Positions 1-7,380 of a stretch of 64,000 nt of DNA are shown piece by piece (positions within the stretch are counted from its first letter, which is position 1; the number at the start of each line of letters is the position of its first letter). The DNA is taken from the NCBI RefSeq assembly GCF_037482285.1, contig NZ_JBBEYB010000001.1:372001-436000 (forward strand), read 5' to 3'. The position numbers and the translations under genes are program-made. This DNA is from Aquabacterium sp029268225 (GTDB taxonomy: Bacteria; Pseudomonadota; Gammaproteobacteria; Burkholderiales; Burkholderiaceae_C). Below the pieces are notes generated by a model, which was not told the DNA's origin, did no database searches, and saw only the letters and a program-made list of their open reading frames with translations.

Positions 1-236
1 AGACCGCCTTCGCCGAACACGGCTGTTTCAGCGGGCCGCAGCAGGGCGACGCTGACGTGGTCGGCGTAGAGGTTGTCGATCAGGCGCAGGCCGACCTGGG
101 CCAGACGGTCTTGGGTGGCAGCCCACAGGTCGGCGTCGATCAGGGCGCGCTTGACCTTGGGGTGCTGGCGGGGCAGCCAGCGGCGGGCCAGCAGTTCGGC
201 GGCCAGTTGGGCCGCGTCGTCCAGGTGTGAGCTCAT
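1..236 (-). CDS. Partial: probable MukE/MksE/JetB-like condensin accessory subunit (N-terminus only)
   Basis: Only the first 78 codons are inside the window; the frame is open to the left edge. The ATG at 236-234 overlaps the TGA of the upstream gene in an ATGA junction, so the two are translationally coupled. The visible part begins MSSHLDDAAQLAAELLARRW and is a helical segment ending in a short stretch (VGLRLIDNLYADHVSVALL) that resembles the winged-helix region of MukE/DUF4194 proteins. Family knowledge: Mks and Wadjet operons run kleisin, MukE-like, SMC-like. The position right after a winged-helix/helical kleisin-like gene is what suggests the call. The assignment is an inference; the sequence alone would only justify hypothetical protein. 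Confidence 0.4.
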   Translation of the reverse strand, partial: MSSHLDDAAQLAAELLARRWLPRQHPKVKRALIDADLWAATQDRLAQVGLRLIDNLYADHVSVALLRPAETAVFGEGG

Positions 237-1633
237 GGGGGCGTGGGGGTGTCGTCAACGGAGCGGGGGCTGATCAGACCTTCGCTGATCAGGGCCACGG
301 CCTCGTCTTGGGTCGGGAGGTGGCGGGGGCTGGCTTGCCACTGCCAGGGGGCGCGGGCGAGGTCGCCGGTGGCGCCCTTGAGGGTCTGGGCCTGTGCGTC
401 GCCGAGCAGGGGCATGAGCTGCAGGCGGTAGGCGGCCTGGGCGAAACGACCGCCCAGAATGGCCTCGTGCAGCGGGCGGGTACCGGGCGGGGGTGCGTTC
501 TCGTCGGTGGGGTCGGCTTGCGCGGGCAGCTCGCTGAGCTGCTCCGACCAGCGGCCCAGCAGGTGGATGAGGCCGTTGAGCTCAGGCGGCAGGCTGAGGG
601 TGTCGAGCGTGCCGGCGGCGGCCTCGGCGGGCGGGGGCAGGCCCACGCTGCGTTCGGGGTCGGGGCGGTCGCGTTCGAACTCGCCTTCGGCCACGTCGAT
701 GAGGTCGTGCTGGCTGACAAAGACCGGGCGCACGGGCACGGACAGGGCTTCGCCCATCAGCTCGTAGAGCGCGGGGTGGGCGCGCAGCCAGGCGCGCACA
801 TCCGACGTGGTCAGGCCGGTGGAGCCGAGCGTGACGCGCTGGCGGTCGGCCTGTTGCAGCGCGCGGGTGAACTGGCTGGCCATGGACAGCAGGCGGGCCT
901 GCTCCTGGCCGATGGCGCGGGCTTCGCGCTCCAGGCGCGGGTCTTCGTGGTCGGCGCGGATCAGGGCGGTGAGGGCCTGGCCGGCGCGATCGACCAGTTG
1001 CAGGGCGCGGTCAAAGCGCGGCTGGGCGGTGCGCAGCTGGGCTTCGGAGCCACTGGCGATGGCCTCGGCGAACTCGTCGTGCAGGCGTGCCAGCGAGGCG
1101 TGCAGGTGGCGCAGCTGGTTGGCGTTGACCAGGCCGAGCTGCTGGGCGCCGGCGACCTGGGCCAGCAGGGGCGCCATCTCGTCGTCCTCGTCCACCGCGG
1201 GCGGGGTGGTCAATGGGGCGAGCAGGCCCTGGACCTGCTGGGCCAGGGGCGGCAGTTGGTAGTCCTGCGTGGTGGCGTCCCAGGCCAGCAGGTGCAGGTC
1301 GCGCAGGCGCTTGAGGACGGTTTCCAGCGCGTCGGGCCAGACGGCGTGGAAGAGCTGCTGGATGTCTTCGCGCGAGAGGCGCGCCTGGGGTTGGCTGCAC
1401 AGCTCCAGAAAGCACCACAGGCGCAGCTGGACCATGGCGGCGGGGCCGTGGAAGAGGCCGCGCAGGGCGTCGAGCAGCTCGGTGCGGTGGCCCAGGGCCC
1501 AGGCCAGGGGCTGGCTGGGGGGAAAGTCGGGGTCGCGGAAGTAGCTCTCGAAGCTGGGGCTGTCGGGCGACTCGGCGTGCGGACTGCCGCCACGCTCGGG
1601 GCGCAGCACGTCGGGAAGGGGCGCTTCGGTCAT
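233..1633 (-). CDS. Probable MukF/MksF/JetA-like kleisin of a condensin-like complex
   Basis: Protein of 466 residues. The start chosen is the ATG at 1633, preceded by GGCAGG; an in-frame ATG 14 codons upstream lacks a comparable ribosome-binding site. Residues about 25-140 look like a winged-helix module (FRDPDFPPSQPLAWALGHRT; SREDIQQLFHAVWPDALETV). The middle, about 150-300, is long amphipathic helix, and the end is a charged low-complexity tail. This winged helix plus helical bundle layout, followed at a 4-bp overlap by a small helical gene, fits the kleisin position of Mks/Wadjet operons. These load an SMC-like ATPase and act in chromosome compaction or plasmid restriction. No signal peptide or membrane segment. 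Alternative: an unrelated conserved Burkholderiales protein. The SMC and nuclease genes that would settle it lie outside the window. Confidence 0.45.
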   Translation of the reverse strand: MTEAPLPDVLRPERGGSPHAESPDSPSFESYFRDPDFPPSQPLAWALGHRTELLDALRGLFHGPAAMVQLRLWCFLELCSQPQARLSREDIQQLFHAVWPDALETVLKRLRDLHLLAWDATTQDYQLPPLAQQVQGLLAPLTTPPAVDEDDEMAPLLAQVAGAQQLGLVNANQLRHLHASLARLHDEFAEAIASGSEAQLRTAQPRFDRALQLVDRAGQALTALIRADHEDPRLEREARAIGQEQARLLSMASQFTRALQQADRQRVTLGSTGLTTSDVRAWLRAHPALYELMGEALSVPVRPVFVSQHDLIDVAEGEFERDRPDPERSVGLPPPAEAAAGTLDTLSLPPELNGLIHLLGRWSEQLSELPAQADPTDENAPPPGTRPLHEAILGGRFAQAAYRLQLMPLLGDAQAQTLKGATGDLARAPWQWQASPRHLPTQDEAVALISEGLISPRSVDDTPTPP

Positions 1634-1681
1634 CCTGCCATTTTGCCGGATGGGAAGCCCCTCGCCATCCGGCACCGCCCA

Positions 1682-1729
1682 CCCCTTGGTAAGGGGACGT
1701 CACACCGCGACGGGACGCGGTGTGACGTC
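1682..1729. other. Two tandem perfect hairpins between minus-strand genes
   Basis: The gap 1634-1745 holds a perfect inverted repeat with 14-bp arms (1696-1709 and 1716-1729, GACGTCACACCGCG and its complement) and a 6-nt loop. Beside it is a second stem, CCCCTT-ggt-AAGGGG (1682-1696). Downstream of the Cache-CheW gene these could stop transcription or stabilise the 3' end. There is no T-run on either strand, so a classical intrinsic terminator is not proven. Confidence 0.6.
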
Positions 1730-1745
1730 GGGGGCGCTGCGGGGC

Positions 1746-4271
1746 TCAGCGCACGGCCAGCGTGGCCTCGGGCTTGAGCCGGGCGGCCAGCGCGTTGGGG
1801 TCCAGCAACTGGATCAGCAGCTTGCCCTGGTTGGCGCGGATCAGGTGGCTGATGACCTGGCTGCCGCTACCCGGCAGAGCCGGGGCCTGGGAGATCTGCT
1901 GGGCCTCGAAGGCAGGGACCGCGTGCAGGTCGCCCACCAGCAGGCCCACTTCGACGCCCTGGTGCTGGAACACGATGACCTGGCTGCCGAGCTGGTCGCT
2001 CTCGGGCAGGCCGAGCAGGCCGAACAGGTCGAACACCCACAGGTACCTGACGATGCGACCGTCGCGGTGACGGGCGAGCAGGCCGATGCGGTGCCGCGTC
2101 GGGTCGGCCGAGACGCGCTTGAGCTGGGTGGCCGGCAGGGCTTCGAGCACGGCGGTGGCGGGCAGGGCGAAGAGGCTGTCGTCGACGAAGAAGGTGGCGA
2201 ACTGCTCGCAGTGCGGCAAGACCTTGCGCTCGAGCAGCGCGGCTTCGCGGCGGCGGGCCGGGTCGCGCTGCAGCGAGCGCACCTCACCCAGCGGCCAGAA
2301 GCACACGGCCAGCACATCGTCCTGGTAGCCGTCGCTGACCTTGAACTCGCGGTAGCCGCTGGAGACGCAGGCAGCCATCACGACGTACTGGCCGTCACGC
2401 ACGACGATGCGCGAGCGGGACTCGCCGCGCTGGAGCTGGTGGAACTCGGCGGGCAGGGCGAAGCGGGTGCCTGTGGCGACCTCGTCCTGGGTGCTGGAGA
2501 GCACGAGGCCGTTGCGGTCCACATAGACCGCCTGGGCCTTGGCCATGAGCGGCAGGCCGCCTCGGAGCATGGCGTGCAACTCGACCGCCGAGTCGAACAC
2601 GATGCCGATGCCGCCGACGACCTGGCTGGGGTCGTCCAGATCGCGGATGGCGGCGTGGTAGGTGTAGGTGCGGCGATCTTGGTAGAGCGGTGAAGGCTCG
2701 AAGCCGCTGACGTGGTATTGCTGGGCGTGGCTCAGCGACAGCGTGGCGGCCAGGGCCGTGGCGTCGATGGGGGTGCCGATGACCGCGTGGCCGTCGGGCG
2801 TGCTCTGGCGCGAGGAGGCCACGATGCGGCCGTGCCGATCGTAAACAACCAGCTGGGTATAGACGGTGTAGAGGCCGTTGATGTGCGACAGGATGGCGTT
2901 GAGCTGCTGCAGGTCGGCGGCCGTCGGGTGGGCTTGGGCCAGGGTGCGACGCAGTTCGGGCGTCATGGCCCACCAGCGGCAGTCGTTGGCGCGCTCGTAC
3001 AGGTTGCGGTCAAGCAGGTCCACCATCAGGCGGGTGGTGAAGTCGGCCGCTTCCAGGTTGGAGGCCAGGGCGGCGTCGTAGAGGTCGCGGATGGCGCCCG
3101 AAAACAGCTGGTTGCTGCGTGCGCCGTTGTCGCTGATCTGGGCCAGCACCGATTTGAGTTGGCGCAGGTCGCGCTGGTCGCCGGCGGCCATCACCTCGCC
3201 GTTCCAGACCACGCGGCGCACGGTGTCGGCGGTCTGGATGATTTCGTAGAGCGGCGGGCAGAAGGAGGCGGCGTGTGACAGCAGGCCTTCGGCGATGGAT
3301 TCGTCGAGCTTCTCCAGGATGCCGGCGCCGACCTGGGTGAAGGCCACGTCCAGCGGCACCATCACCTGCCCTTGCCAGCCCGGGGGGCCGGGGTAGCCTT
3401 GGTAGCCTTGCGTGGCGTAGGTCTGCGTCAGGTATTTGCGGCCACCGTGGATGCACAGCTCGGGCTGGCCGGAGCGGTTGACGGGCACGCGCACGCCGCG
3501 CGGGATCCAGGCCTCATCGGCACTGGCCAGCACGCGGTTGTCGCCGTCGAGCAGCAGGATGTTGTAGCGTGCGTCGTCGCGGTGGCGGGCCTCGAAGATG
3601 CCGCGCATTTCGTCTTCGAAGCCGAAGACCAGGCAGAGCACCCCGACGACCTCCTGGGTCTGCGGGTGCAGCATGCGCTGGGAGTAGACCAAGGCGGGGC
3701 CGGCGCCGGGACGCAGGTCGGTGGCGCGGAAGGTTTCGACGTGGGTCTCGCTGGCCAGCGTGGCGGGGATCAGTGGGTCGCGGCTGCCTTCGATGGGCGA
3801 GAGCGGGTCGATGTGGGCGAGCACGGCACCCTGGGTGTCCAACAGGATGATCTCCTGGTAGACGGTGTACTTGTCACGGTAGGCGCGCAGGCGCTCGACG
3901 GCGCTGTCGCGGTCGGTGCGCAGGCCGGCGACGTATTCGCACAGCTCGCGGTCGGTGGCCAGGAAGCCGACGTCGGCGGTGCGCTCGTAAAGGTTGCGCA
4001 CGACGATGTCGATGACGTCGCGGGCCTGGGTGCCAACCTCGGCCATGACGTTGTCCACGCGCTGGCGCACCAGGCTGTCAACGAGGTCGCGCTCCAGGCG
4101 CTCGAAGCCTTGGCGGGTGGCGGCGATCATGGGCAGCAGGCCACTGGCGTCGTCGCCGCAGTTCATCTCGGCCATGGCTTCGATCACGCGCCACATCAGG
4201 TTGAGTTCGCGCAGTGAGGCTTCGCAGCGCACCACATCGCGCATGTAAGGCAGGTAGTCGTCCAGGTTCAT
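1746..4271 (-). CDS. Soluble double-Cache sensory protein with C-terminal CheW domain
   Basis: Protein of 841 residues, starting at the ATG at 4271 (upstream GAAAGAG); the longer open frame upstream has no ribosome-binding site. The N-terminal two thirds contain two related halves. Each has a conserved NLYER motif (near residues 90 and 425) followed by a Cache/PAS-like sensory fold with DTQGAVLAHIDP- and DRHGRIVASSRQ-type strands. The last ~170 residues form a CheW/SH3-like domain (FATFFVDDSLFALPATAVLE ... VGLLVGDLHAV). No signal peptide or transmembrane helix is visible, so both sensor halves should be cytoplasmic. CheW domains dock to CheA and chemoreceptors, so the protein probably feeds a soluble ligand signal into a chemosensory array. 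There are no che genes next to it. The ligand is unknown. Confidence 0.8.
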   Translation of the reverse strand: MNLDDYLPYMRDVVRCEASLRELNLMWRVIEAMAEMNCGDDASGLLPMIAATRQGFERLERDLVDSLVRQRVDNVMAEVGTQARDVIDIVVRNLYERTADVGFLATDRELCEYVAGLRTDRDSAVERLRAYRDKYTVYQEIILLDTQGAVLAHIDPLSPIEGSRDPLIPATLASETHVETFRATDLRPGAGPALVYSQRMLHPQTQEVVGVLCLVFGFEDEMRGIFEARHRDDARYNILLLDGDNRVLASADEAWIPRGVRVPVNRSGQPELCIHGGRKYLTQTYATQGYQGYPGPPGWQGQVMVPLDVAFTQVGAGILEKLDESIAEGLLSHAASFCPPLYEIIQTADTVRRVVWNGEVMAAGDQRDLRQLKSVLAQISDNGARSNQLFSGAIRDLYDAALASNLEAADFTTRLMVDLLDRNLYERANDCRWWAMTPELRRTLAQAHPTAADLQQLNAILSHINGLYTVYTQLVVYDRHGRIVASSRQSTPDGHAVIGTPIDATALAATLSLSHAQQYHVSGFEPSPLYQDRRTYTYHAAIRDLDDPSQVVGGIGIVFDSAVELHAMLRGGLPLMAKAQAVYVDRNGLVLSSTQDEVATGTRFALPAEFHQLQRGESRSRIVVRDGQYVVMAACVSSGYREFKVSDGYQDDVLAVCFWPLGEVRSLQRDPARRREAALLERKVLPHCEQFATFFVDDSLFALPATAVLEALPATQLKRVSADPTRHRIGLLARHRDGRIVRYLWVFDLFGLLGLPESDQLGSQVIVFQHQGVEVGLLVGDLHAVPAFEAQQISQAPALPGSGSQVISHLIRANQGKLLIQLLDPNALAARLKPEATLAVR

Positions 4272-4309
4272 GCTCAGCTCTTTCTCATGGGTCGGCGCCC
4301 ATGTTCTCG

Positions 4310-4370
4310 TGTCGGACATGCCGACAGGCGCACGCAAGAGACGGGCCAGCCATGCACCCATCTTGTGCAT
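4310..4370. promoter_or_regulatory. Inverted repeats in the divergent cache-cheW / pfkB promoter region
   Basis: Two perfect 6-bp inverted repeats lie between the divergent starts at 4271 and 4427: TGTCGG-acatg-CCGACA (4310-4326) and ATGCAC-ccatctt-GTGCAT (4352-4370). They are candidate operators. No known consensus is matched, and repeats this short can occur by chance. Confidence 0.3.
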
Positions 4371-4426
4371 TCGGACAGCGCGGTGTGAACTTTTGCCGCG
4401 GGGCGGCTTAGGATGGGGGCTCTTGT

Positions 4427-5383
4427 ATGACGACTCCTGCGCGCATGTCCGACATCCTCACCCTCACGATGAACCCGGCCCTGGACATCTCCACGGCGAT
4501 CGACCGCGTGGCGCCGGTGCACAAGCTGCGCTGCGGCCCGCACCAGACCCATCCGGGTGGCGGGGGCATCAATGTGGCGCGTGTGCTGCACCGTTTGGGG
4601 AGCCGCGTGACGGCGATCTACACGGCGGGCGGCCCGCTGGGGCGCGAGCTGAGCACCTTGCTGGACGCCGAGGGCGTGCCAGCCCAGGTGGTGCCGATTG
4701 CGGGTTCCACCCGCGAGAGCTTTTCGGTTTTCGAGCGTCGCTCCGGGCAGGACTTCCGCTTTGTGCTGCCCGGCCCCACCTTGACCGAACCGGAGTGGAC
4801 GGCCTGCCTGGACGCGGTGGTGGCGGGCCTGGCGCAGGCGCGCTATGTGGTGGTCAGCGGCGGCTTGCCACCGGGGGTGCCCGCCGACTTCTATGCGCGC
4901 CTGGCGCAGCGCGTGCGCGCGGTGGGCGGCTGGTTGGTGCTGGATTCCAACGGCGCCGCCCTGGCCGAAACCCTGGCCGCGGGCGTGTACCTCGTCAAAC
5001 CCAGTCTGCGCGAGTTGCGTGAGCTGACCGGCCAGCCCTTGCCGGACGAGGCTTCGTGGCGCGATGCGGCCCGCCAGATCATTGCGAAGGGCCAGGCGCA
5101 GATCGTAGCCCTGTCGCTGGGCGAGGACGGCGCTTTGCTCGTGACGGCCGACGAGGCCTGGCGGGCGCAGAGCCTGAAGGTGAGCGTGGCCAGCACGATT
5201 GGCGCGGGCGACAGCTTCGTGGGCGGCCTGGTGTGGGCGCTCAGCGAGGGCAAGGCCCTGGACGAGGCCTTTCGCTACGCGATGGCGGCCGGGGCCGCGG
5301 CGCTGCTGTCGCCGGGCACGAACCTGTGCGATCCGGCCGATGTGGAGCGCCTGCACCGCGACGTGGTGGTGACCGCCGCCTGA
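4427..5383 (+). CDS. PfkB-family hexose-phosphate kinase (1-phosphofructokinase/6-phosphofructokinase II type)
   Basis: Protein of 318 residues, the usual size for this family. It carries the N-terminal PfkB signature with the glycine-rich turn (HPGGGGINVARVLHRLG, about residues 42-58). It also has the C-terminal signature IGAGDSFVGGLVWAL near residue 260, whose Asp is the catalytic base and whose GAG forms the anion hole. The opening TLTMNPALD is typical of the FruK/LacC/PfkB branch, which phosphorylates fructose 1-phosphate, fructose 6-phosphate or tagatose 6-phosphate. The exact substrate cannot be read here, and no PTS or transport genes are adjacent. An alternative start (MSDILTL) lies 6 codons downstream. 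A methyltransferase gene follows after 23 nt, probably co-transcribed. Confidence 0.85.
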   Translation: MTTPARMSDILTLTMNPALDISTAIDRVAPVHKLRCGPHQTHPGGGGINVARVLHRLGSRVTAIYTAGGPLGRELSTLLDAEGVPAQVVPIAGSTRESFSVFERRSGQDFRFVLPGPTLTEPEWTACLDAVVAGLAQARYVVVSGGLPPGVPADFYARLAQRVRAVGGWLVLDSNGAALAETLAAGVYLVKPSLRELRELTGQPLPDEASWRDAARQIIAKGQAQIVALSLGEDGALLVTADEAWRAQSLKVSVASTIGAGDSFVGGLVWALSEGKALDEAFRYAMAAGAAALLSPGTNLCDPADVERLHRDVVVTAA

Positions 5384-5406
5384 GGAGGGGCTACCATCGC
5401 CCCCTC

Positions 5407-6639
5407 ATGAGCGACCACCCGACCCTCACCTGGACCGACGCGCGCGGCCTGACCCACACCGCCCGCTGGCGCAGCGAATCGGGCGTGTCCGCGCCGCGCC
5501 GCGTGATGGTGGCCGACGACCAGACGCCTGCCGACCGCGCTTACCGCCTGGTTTGCGAGGGCACGGCCCTGCTTTGGCAGGGCGACTTCCACAATGCCCG
5601 CCAGTTGCTGCAGGCGCTGGTGCGCCGACTCGACAAGCGCGAGACGCGCGATCGTGCTGCCTCGACGTCGCGTGGCACGGCGAAGCCGGCCTCCGGTGCG
5701 GCACCCGACGCGGCCGTGCACGCCAGCCCTGACCCGGCCCAGGCCTTTCACCTGCACCGCAAACGTCAGGCCGAGCGGGCGCGCATCCTGGGGCAGGTGC
5801 TGATTCCGGTCGAGGCCGGTCACCGCATCGCCCTGCGCCGTGCGCCCGACGTGGTCGCCGCCTGTACCGAGGCCTATGGCCCGGCCGACGAGGCCTATGT
5901 GCTGTCACTGCGTGAACTGCAAGGCCTGATCGGCGCCCACGAGTGGCGCAAGAAAGGCGTGGCCATCCCGGCGCTACAGGCCGCCATCCACCCGCACTAC
6001 GGGGTGTTCTCCCCGCTGCGGGGCGAGTACCTGGACCTGGTGGCCCAAGCCCCCTTGCCCGCCGCGCTGCAGGCCCAGAACGAAGCCTGGGACATCGGCA
6101 CGGGCACCGGCGTGCTGGCGGCCGTGCTGGCCCGCCGCGGCATTGCGCGCGTGCGCGCCACCGACCTGGCCCCGCGCGCCCTGGTCTGCGCCCGCGAGAA
6201 TCTGGCACGCCTGGGCGTGCTATCCCAGGTTGACTTGCTGCAGACCGACCTGTTCCCGGACGGCCAGGCGCCGCTGGTGGTGTGCAACCCACCCTGGGTG
6301 CCGGCGCGTCCGCATTCGTCGGTGGAGCAGGCCGTGTACGACCCCGACAGCCGGATGCTGCGTGGCTTCCTGCAAGGGCTGGCGCCGCACCTCGCCCCGG
6401 GTGGCGAGGGCTGGCTGATCCTGTCCGACCTGGCCGAGCACCTGGGCCTGCGCAGCCGCGCCGAGTTGCTGGGCTGGATCGAAGCAGCCGGCCTGCAGGT
6501 GCTGGGCCGCCTGGACATCCGCCCGCGCCATGGCAAGGTCACCGACCCGGACGACCCGCTGCACGCCGCCCGCGCCGCCGAGCTCACCTCGCTGTGGCGA
6601 CTGGGCCTGGCGGGTGAGGCCGCTTCGCCCGCGGCCTGA
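5407..6639 (+). CDS. Class I SAM-dependent methyltransferase with NPPW motif
   Basis: Protein of 410 residues. The start is the ATG at 5407, after the kinase stop; the frame is open further upstream but only inside the kinase gene. The first ~190 residues are a helical, partly low-complexity region of unknown role. Residues ~195-395 form a Rossmann methyltransferase: the SAM-binding motif DIGTGTGVLAAVLARRG and the catalytic motif VVCNPPWVPA. NPPY/W motifs mark enzymes that methylate planar nitrogens, such as the PrmC/HemK release-factor methyltransferases and RlmF/RlmG-like rRNA enzymes. The substrate (protein glutamine, rRNA base or small molecule) is not determinable. The middle segment 'HPHYGVFSPLRGEYLDL' is like that seen in small-substrate members. 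Confidence 0.82.
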   Translation: MSDHPTLTWTDARGLTHTARWRSESGVSAPRRVMVADDQTPADRAYRLVCEGTALLWQGDFHNARQLLQALVRRLDKRETRDRAASTSRGTAKPASGAAPDAAVHASPDPAQAFHLHRKRQAERARILGQVLIPVEAGHRIALRRAPDVVAACTEAYGPADEAYVLSLRELQGLIGAHEWRKKGVAIPALQAAIHPHYGVFSPLRGEYLDLVAQAPLPAALQAQNEAWDIGTGTGVLAAVLARRGIARVRATDLAPRALVCARENLARLGVLSQVDLLQTDLFPDGQAPLVVCNPPWVPARPHSSVEQAVYDPDSRMLRGFLQGLAPHLAPGGEGWLILSDLAEHLGLRSRAELLGWIEAAGLQVLGRLDIRPRHGKVTDPDDPLHAARAAELTSLWRLGLAGEAASPAA

Positions 6640-6695
6640 TCCGTGCCAGAATCCGCCCCCTTCCCCTCATTTCTCTCTCCCCCAAAGGTATCCCC

Positions 6696-7010
6696 GTGGA
6701 CTTGAAAGTGCCCATCACCATCGTCGAAGAATTCAGCGAAGACGACGAGGTCAATGCGACCGGCCTGCTGGACATGGCCAGCGGTGACATCACCCGCGTG
6801 GAATACGAAGACTACGACGTGGGCATCGAGGGTCTGCCCTGCGAGCGCGAGGACTACGAGTTCAGCGTCGGCATCCTGCGCAACCGTGGCAAGGAAGTCG
6901 AGTTCCGCGTCGACGTGAACAAGACCACCGGCCAGTACTCGGTCAGCGTCAACGAGCTGCAGGAAATCAAGACCCGCGCCGCCGCGCTGTTCGCCGCCGG
7001 CCCGAACTGA
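6696..7010 (+). CDS. Small acidic conserved hypothetical protein
   Basis: Protein of 104 residues, reading DLKVPITIVEEFSEDDEVNA at its start. It begins at a GTG (6696) set 6 nt after AAAGG, which makes the start credible. It is strongly acidic, has no signal peptide, membrane helix or cysteine cluster (one Cys), and looks like a compact alpha/beta fold with several VEFRVDV- and YSVSV-type strands. I do not recognise a family. It follows the methyltransferase by 56 nt on the same strand and is followed by a terminator-like hairpin. Confidence 0.7.
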   Translation: MDLKVPITIVEEFSEDDEVNATGLLDMASGDITRVEYEDYDVGIEGLPCEREDYEFSVGILRNRGKEVEFRVDVNKTTGQYSVSVNELQEIKTRAAALFAAGPN

Positions 7011-7024
7011 GGCCACGCTGCCTC

Positions 7025-7092
7025 GTGACCCGGTGCCGCTGTGGCATCGGTCACACCCCGCCCCTCGCTTCAGCGGGGGCGCCTCTTGTTTT
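7025..7092 (+). terminator. Tandem hairpins, probable terminator of the 6696 gene
   Basis: An imperfect stem with GTGACC/GGTCAC ends (7025-7054) is followed by a GC-rich hairpin (CGCCCC-t-CGCT tc AGCGGGGGCG, about 7059-7081). Then comes the T-rich stretch CCTCTTGTTTTG. This is the expected form of an intrinsic terminator 15-80 nt past the stop codon at 7010. Confidence 0.55.
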
Positions 7093-7112
7093 GCCCCCAT
7101 GCCGCCCTCAGC

Positions 7113-7132
7113 TGTGAGATAGTGGTCTCACA
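7113..7132. promoter_or_regulatory. Perfect 7-bp inverted repeat just upstream of a small gene
   Basis: TGTGAGA-tagtgg-TCTCACA lies 17 nt before the start codon at 7150, directly upstream of the Shine-Dalgarno GGAAAGGAGG. It could be an operator for a dimeric repressor or, in RNA, a hairpin next to the ribosome-binding site. Confidence 0.45.
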
Positions 7133-7149
7133 TCGGAAAGGAGGGTGCC

Positions 7150-7344
7150 ATGCTGTTGCTCGACGAGATGCTTGCGCTGAACCTGCTCACCGCAGACCAG
7201 CACACCGAAATCGGTGCCTGGGTGCGCCAGGCCCGCACCCCCGACCGCATCCTGCAGATGCCCGCCCACCTGTGGAAGGTGCTGGAGGGTGCCAGCGTGC
7301 TGATGGACTTTGATCCGGATGGCGCCACGGCGACGCTGCACTGA
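7150..7344 (+). CDS. Small hypothetical protein (64 aa)
   Basis: Protein of 64 residues (MLLLDEMLALNLLTADQHTE...). It has a very strong ribosome-binding site (AAGGAGG, 7 nt before the ATG) and an intrinsic terminator right behind it. These two signals and the normal codon usage support a real gene. It looks like a helical protein with a short C-terminal strand; no family recognised. An inverted repeat in front of it suggests specific control. It is convergent with the acetyltransferase gene. Confidence 0.65.
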   Translation: MLLLDEMLALNLLTADQHTEIGAWVRQARTPDRILQMPAHLWKVLEGASVLMDFDPDGATATLH

Positions 7345-7350
7345 ACGACC

Positions 7351-7374
7351 CAGGGGGCACGCAGCCCCCTTTTT
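7351..7374 (+). terminator. Intrinsic terminator
   Basis: AGGGGGC (7352-7358), loop acgca, GCCCCCT (7364-7370), then TTTT. It lies 7 nt past the stop at 7344 and 7 nt before the end of the convergent gene, so it ends plus-strand transcription. Confidence 0.8.
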
Positions 7375-7380
7375 CATGCC

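Noticed and set aside
227..1777. Long plus-strand open frame opposite the kleisin-like gene
   Set aside because: Antisense shadow of GC-rich coding DNA: Gly/Ala/Gln-rich, no domain, no ribosome-binding site; the minus-strand frame has natural composition and operon spacing.
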